Source of the DNA: an uncultured Prevotellaceae bacterium
GTDB taxonomy: Bacteria; Bacteroidota; Bacteroidia; Bacteroidales; Bacteroidaceae
NCBI GenBank assembly: GCA_900315105.1
Contig: OMXX01000011.1
Coordinates: forward strand, 14,625-78,624
Direction of reading: 5' to 3'
Length of the DNA: 64,000 nucleotides
The translations under genes were made by a program, and so were the position numbers. Below, in pieces: positions 60,608 to 64,000 of the stretch; position 1 is the first letter of the stretch, and each line of letters opens with the position of its first letter. The notes beneath the pieces were generated by a model. It did not search any database. It was given only the letters and a program-made list of their open reading frames with translations, and was not told the origin of the DNA.

Positions 60608-62143
60608 ATGAGGAAACACTTATTAATGCTTTATTCTCTCAGCCTAATGTTCATGATCCAGTCATGTACAAAAGAAAAGGTCGTAGAGCATCCGTATGCT
60701 GGACTTTCCTCTGAATACTACGAATCCTTCTCTGACAGGACCATGAAGGCCAACCATCAGGAGATAGTGGATTATATTATGAATATTGTAGGAGCTGACC
60801 ATGAAAATATGAAAGCTGACCGCTATACGCGAGCTCACTACAAATTCTTCTCCACATCACCATCCGCTTTCCTTTGGATTAACCGACAAGGCATCTCTCC
60901 ACAGGCAGACACACTTCTTGCCTGTCTTGATTCATGCGAGCGCGACGGATTTGAGAAACGTCAGTTCGGCGTAGAATATATACGCAATGATATTGAGACA
61001 TTAAAGAAGCTGTCATTCGAAGCAGGAGGAAAGAACAGCGTCAACAGAGTGTTAGCCCGACTGGAATACAACCTGACCAAGGCATTCCTACGCTATGCCG
61101 TCGGCCAGAGATATGGCTTTACAGACCCATACGACCTGTTTAACCGTCTGGATGTGCACGATTCAACTCCAAAACGAGTAACATACCGTCAGCTCTTCGA
61201 CGACTCCACACACGTATGCGGACGACAGACTTTCTATGGCGCAATTAACGCGATAAAGCACGACAGCGTAGGTATATACCTCGCCAAGGCTATGGATCAT
61301 TCGCCTATCTACAACAAGATTAAGGCATGTCTGAAGAATGATTCCATCAAGCGCGAGCTGATTCTCGTAAACCTTGAGCGCGCCCGTTGGAAATCCACTG
61401 ATGCACCTTATCTTCATGATGAATATCTGATAATAGACATCCCAGCCTTCCACCTTTGGGCGATGCGCGACAACCGTCTTGCCATTGACATGAAGATAGG
61501 ATGCGGTCAGAGGAAGACAAAGACCCCTCTGCTTCACAGCAAGATAAAGCGCATGGAACTCAATCCACAATGGACAATTCCATGGAGCATCCGAAAGAAG
61601 GAAATCAACGGACAGGGTGGAAATGCGGACTATTTCAATCGCAATAAATACTTCGCCCGAAACAAGAAGACGGGAGAAAAGCTTAGAGGTGCAGACATAA
61701 CCAACCGTATTATAATGTCCCCCGACTGGTCGATAGTACAGGAGGGAGGAGAAGGCAACTCGCTCGGACGTATCATCTTCCGTTTCGACAATAATTTCTC
61801 TATCTTCGTACACGACACATCGTCACGTGGAGTCTTCAACCGACAGACACGAAGCGTGTCACACGGATGCATAAGAGTAGAAAAGCCATACGAGCTTGCC
61901 TGCTATATGCTTCGCGACAAAGACCCCGAAATGGCTGAGAAGATACAATACTCCATGGAGGTTGACATGTCAGACCCAAAACGTGACAGAAGGAAACTTG
62001 TAGGGTACAAGAATGTTGACCCGCAAGTACCTATATTCATCGTTTATTACACACTGTTCCCCGTACCTGAAGGAGACATCAAGAGTTTTCCTGACATTTA
62101 CGGATATGACAGTATTATAGCTAAAGCCCTCAGATCTATATGA
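60608..62143 (+). CDS. L,D-transpeptidase (YcbB/LdtD-like) lipoprotein
   Basis: The 511-aa protein begins with a lipoprotein signal (LYSLSLMFMIQSC, Cys20). An N-terminal helical scaffold with a YcbB-like region (FRDD-type helices, LARLEYNLTKAFLRY) leads to a YkuD catalytic domain: DEYLIIDIPAFHLWA, the mid-block MELNPQWTIPWSIRKKE and the active site SVSHGCIRVEKP (His419, Cys421). It forms 3-3 peptidoglycan crosslinks or attaches proteins to peptidoglycan. Its stop overlaps the sigma-factor ATG by 4 bases, tying wall crosslinking to an ECF regulator. Confidence 0.92.
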   Translation: MRKHLLMLYSLSLMFMIQSCTKEKVVEHPYAGLSSEYYESFSDRTMKANHQEIVDYIMNIVGADHENMKADRYTRAHYKFFSTSPSAFLWINRQGISPQADTLLACLDSCERDGFEKRQFGVEYIRNDIETLKKLSFEAGGKNSVNRVLARLEYNLTKAFLRYAVGQRYGFTDPYDLFNRLDVHDSTPKRVTYRQLFDDSTHVCGRQTFYGAINAIKHDSVGIYLAKAMDHSPIYNKIKACLKNDSIKRELILVNLERARWKSTDAPYLHDEYLIIDIPAFHLWAMRDNRLAIDMKIGCGQRKTKTPLLHSKIKRMELNPQWTIPWSIRKKEINGQGGNADYFNRNKYFARNKKTGEKLRGADITNRIIMSPDWSIVQEGGEGNSLGRIIFRFDNNFSIFVHDTSSRGVFNRQTRSVSHGCIRVEKPYELACYMLRDKDPEMAEKIQYSMEVDMSDPKRDRRKLVGYKNVDPQVPIFIVYYTLFPVPEGDIKSFPDIYGYDSIIAKALRSI

Positions 62144-62637
62144 CAGAGAAAGAAGTCAGATTCTCCAAGATAGTGAACCAGTATAGTGAACAGCTATACT
62201 GGAAGGCGCGTCAAATTGTAATCCGACACGAGGATGCAGACGATGTAGTGCAAAATGCATTCCTCAAGGCATGGTCACGCTTCGATGATTTTCGAGGTGA
62301 TGCCAATATATATACATGGATATACCGAATTACCGTCAATGAAGCCATAGATTTCCTCAGAAGAAAGCACGAACAAGTGTCGCCCGACGGTGAGATGAGG
62401 ATTGCCGACAATCAGTTTGCAGATGACTATTTCGATGGAAACGAGACACAGAAACTGCTTTACGAGGCAATGGAAACTCTTCCCGAAGCACAACGCGCAA
62501 CATTCTCTTTGCGCTATTTCGATGATATGCCCTACTCTGAGATTTCAAAGATACTAGGAACGACAGAAGGCGGTCTTAAAGCGAATTATCACCTCGCAGT
62601 AAAGAAAATTAAAGAATTTTTTCAACGAAAGAATTAA
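62140..62637 (+). CDS. ECF RNA polymerase sigma factor
   Basis: The 165-aa sigma factor has region 2 (DADDVVQNAFLKAWSRFDDF, TWIYRITVNEAIDFLRR) and region 4 (TLPEAQRATFSLRYFDDMPY, SEISKILGTTEGGLKANYHLAVKKI). It is translationally coupled to the L,D-transpeptidase gene and followed by a TM protein and a Spy/CpxP-like protein, the layout of an envelope-stress regulon. Confidence 0.94.
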   Translation: MTEKEVRFSKIVNQYSEQLYWKARQIVIRHEDADDVVQNAFLKAWSRFDDFRGDANIYTWIYRITVNEAIDFLRRKHEQVSPDGEMRIADNQFADDYFDGNETQKLLYEAMETLPEAQRATFSLRYFDDMPYSEISKILGTTEGGLKANYHLAVKKIKEFFQRKN

Positions 62638-62684
62638 ACTTTTGCAATTATCATTCGTCAAAGCATTAGAAAGGAAAAAATATT

Positions 62685-63062
62685 ATGAATAACGATTTTA
62701 ACGACATATTCGACAAGGAGCAATTAAAGCAGAATCCGTTCAAGGTTCCTGAAGGATATTTTGATACGCTTAACACGCGCATCATGGATAACGTTGCAAG
62801 GCAGGCATCAGCAGAGAAGAGCGAAAAGCCAGCACAGGCAAAGAGTGTCCGTATGCATGTGCTACGTTGGGCTGCTGCATGTGCTTGTGTGCTCGTAATC
62901 GGAGTAAGTGCCGTATTATTCACATTCAAGGATACAGACACTTTAGAAGCGCCTGCAACCACACAACAAAGTTCTTTCACAAGTGATGATGCTTTCAATC
63001 AGGCAGCAGACTATACAATGCTCGATAATCACGACATGTATCAGATGCTGGCAGAAGAATAA
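62685..63062 (+). CDS. Single-TM protein, probable anti-sigma partner
   Basis: The 125-aa product has an N-terminal cytoplasmic part with the Bacteroidetes motif NPFKVPEGYFDTLNTRIMDN, one TM helix (RWAAACACVLVIGVSAVLFTF) and a short acidic periplasmic tail (SSFTSDDAFNQAADY). Position directly after the sigma gene and topology suggest an anti-sigma role, but no ZAS motif is present. Function is inferred from context. Confidence 0.75.
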   Translation: MNNDFNDIFDKEQLKQNPFKVPEGYFDTLNTRIMDNVARQASAEKSEKPAQAKSVRMHVLRWAAACACVLVIGVSAVLFTFKDTDTLEAPATTQQSSFTSDDAFNQAADYTMLDNHDMYQMLAEE

Positions 63063-63089
63063 GACAATCACCCCCTTAAATCATAAGAA

Positions 63090-63593
63090 ATGAAATATAT
63101 AATTACACTTTTCTTAGCTCTTGTGATGGTTCTTCCATTGCCCGCACAGAATAATGATTCGAGGCAAGATGAACGCACGGAAGGTCGCAGGGATGAGCAA
63201 AAGAAATTTGACCCAGAACGCTATCAACGTGAACTAGAGGCTTGCATCATCCGCGAGGCTGGTCTCACGAAGCAAGAGGCTCAGAGATTCTTTCCACTCT
63301 ACCGTGAGATGCTTAAGAAGCAGCGTGCTATATATATGAAGAAGAACGTATTCGACAAAGCTGCATACAACGACAACAAGGCTGCGGAAGCTGTCATTCT
63401 CGCATACGATGAGCGTGAATTGTCTATTAAGAAACTTCAGTTACAATATCACAAGCAGTTCATCAAAGTGATGCCTGCAACAAAGGTTCTCAAATTCATC
63501 CGCGCAGAAGAACGCTTCAATCGCAATATGATGCGTAACTTCTCAAGACCAAGACCACCACAGCCACAACCACATCATCCAAGAAACAAATAA
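63090..63593 (+). CDS. Spy/CpxP-like periplasmic protein
   Basis: The 167-aa protein has signal peptide MKYIITLFLALVMVLPLPAQ and a helical, highly charged mature part: EACIIREAGLTKQEAQRFFPLYREM and KQFIKVMPATKVLKFIRAEE, the LTxxQ/Spy-type pattern, ending in PRPPQPQPHHPRNK. Spy/CpxP proteins are periplasmic chaperones or stress sensors. Last gene of the operon 60608-63593 with a terminator 3 bp after it. Confidence 0.8.
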   Translation: MKYIITLFLALVMVLPLPAQNNDSRQDERTEGRRDEQKKFDPERYQRELEACIIREAGLTKQEAQRFFPLYREMLKKQRAIYMKKNVFDKAAYNDNKAAEAVILAYDERELSIKKLQLQYHKQFIKVMPATKVLKFIRAEERFNRNMMRNFSRPRPPQPQPHHPRNK

Positions 63594-63595
63594 CG

Positions 63596-63630
63596 AAAGC
63601 TCGGCATCTCGCCGGGCTTTATTCTTTTCC
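63596..63630 (+). terminator. Intrinsic terminator of the transpeptidase-sigma operon
   Basis: AAAGCTCGGC / GCCGGGCTTT (one G-U pair) with a 5-nt loop, followed by a T-rich run. Confidence 0.88.
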
Positions 63631-63971
63631 CAACTTTCGCAAGTTGAAGTTTTCATAAGCCCTCTACTTACTTATACTACAAAATGTGAAAAAAACAAGG
63701 GGAAATGGCAACTTTTTTTTCATTTTTTTTCTGAAGGCCTAAAATTCAATAACGCACACTCATTCTCACCTTCCCTCCACAGATATCTGTACCTGATATT
63801 AGCATTTGTTGTCACCTCAAAGCATGCCCAAAATCAATTGAAATATTTGTAATAATTGAAATGCAGTAGATGGTGTCTGACTATGTACAATTAGTGGGAA
63901 ATGTCTTGTACTGAAATAGGTTGACTCCCATAAAGGCTTAAATGTTAAAATTTTAATATCATTTAAGAATT
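63631..63971. other. Gene-free region with a possible insertion-sequence end
   Basis: No complete gene or promoter of good quality is visible. TGTACTG at 63907-63913 followed by AAATAGGTTGAC looks like the left terminal repeat of an IS3-family (IS150-like) element, and a new frame begins at 63972. This is weak because the element would lie mostly outside the window. Confidence 0.3.
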
Positions 63972-64000
63972 ATGAGTAGACAAAAATTCAGTCGCGCCTT
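63972..64000 (+). CDS. Start of a gene cut by the window edge
   Basis: ATG at 63972 opens MSRQKFSRA and runs off the end. Too short to identify; a transposase first frame is possible from the upstream sequence. Confidence 0.3.

Overview
The window looks like a chromosome segment of a Prevotella-type Bacteroidetes bacterium (Prevotella/Segatella or a close relative). Visible reasons are the many upstream TAnnTTTG -7 boxes with TTTG-like -33 boxes and no Shine-Dalgarno, a hybrid two-component regulator with an AraC output, a BspA-like leucine-rich repeat protein, a T9SS-type C-terminal domain, PPi-dependent phosphofructokinase, and Bacteroidetes-typical DUF families (DUF1460, DUF4421, DUF4301, DUF1593, DUF5362). 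The genus is an inference. I see no rRNA, tRNA, CRISPR array, prophage or susC/susD pair. One possible insertion-sequence end lies at the right edge.

Layout. 1-7.0 kb: a propeller/Sel1 protein cut by the window edge, a 1313-aa hybrid two-component regulator, a small His/Pro-rich exported protein and a SIMPL-domain protein. 7.0-19.2 kb: mostly minus-strand genes for a nucleotidase-like protein, a DUF1593 secreted protein, a DUF418 membrane protein, a BspA-like LRR protein, a CE15-like esterase, a YbaK/ProX tRNA-editing protein, a DUF5362 protein and a carboxylesterase, with one plus-strand Gfo/Idh/MocA oxidoreductase. 19.4-25.7 kb: a GH43-GH28 fusion, an outer-membrane barrel with a natural His6 loop, and clpS-clpA. 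25.8-38.9 kb: a giant DUF2339 membrane protein, a flavin reductase, pyrD-pyrK, gluQ, an ABC-F ATPase and a four-gene envelope operon (OmpH-like, oxidoreductase, DUF4421, DUF1460). 39-46 kb: pepD, a ThiE-like protein, prs, uvrA and a 39-aa zinc ribbon. 46-55.5 kb: DUF2207-LemA, a PP2C-like phosphatase overlapping ygiQ, a golvesin/amidase-like protein, a PlsC-like acyltransferase and a small conserved protein. 55.7-64 kb: pfp, a GH25 lysozyme, a DUF4301 protein, a stand-alone T9SS sorting-domain protein, and an envelope operon of L,D-transpeptidase, ECF sigma factor, TM protein and Spy/CpxP-like protein.

Functions combine housekeeping (pyrimidine and PRPP synthesis, DNA repair, proteolysis, PPi glycolysis) with envelope maintenance and polysaccharide side-chain attack (GH43-GH28, CE15, two esterase or hydrolase-like exported proteins). 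The carbohydrate genes are scattered rather than arranged as a canonical polysaccharide utilization locus.

The most unusual content is between the genes. Seven intergenic regions (eight blocks) carry arrays of a diverged unit with a CG-centred core recurring at almost exactly 11 bp, up to 12 units in phase. All seven lie in head-to-tail intergenic spaces, just 3' of one gene and upstream of the promoter region of the next. Three of these spaces also hold 430-630 bp fold-back elements with an AT-rich palindromic centre; in two of them a gene's promoter is present twice, in opposite orientation. Separate heptad (7-bp) arrays sit in leaders and 3' flanks and once inside uvrA, and a 9-bp CTAG array precedes the lysozyme gene. 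I know of no described system that matches this, but I cannot search databases.
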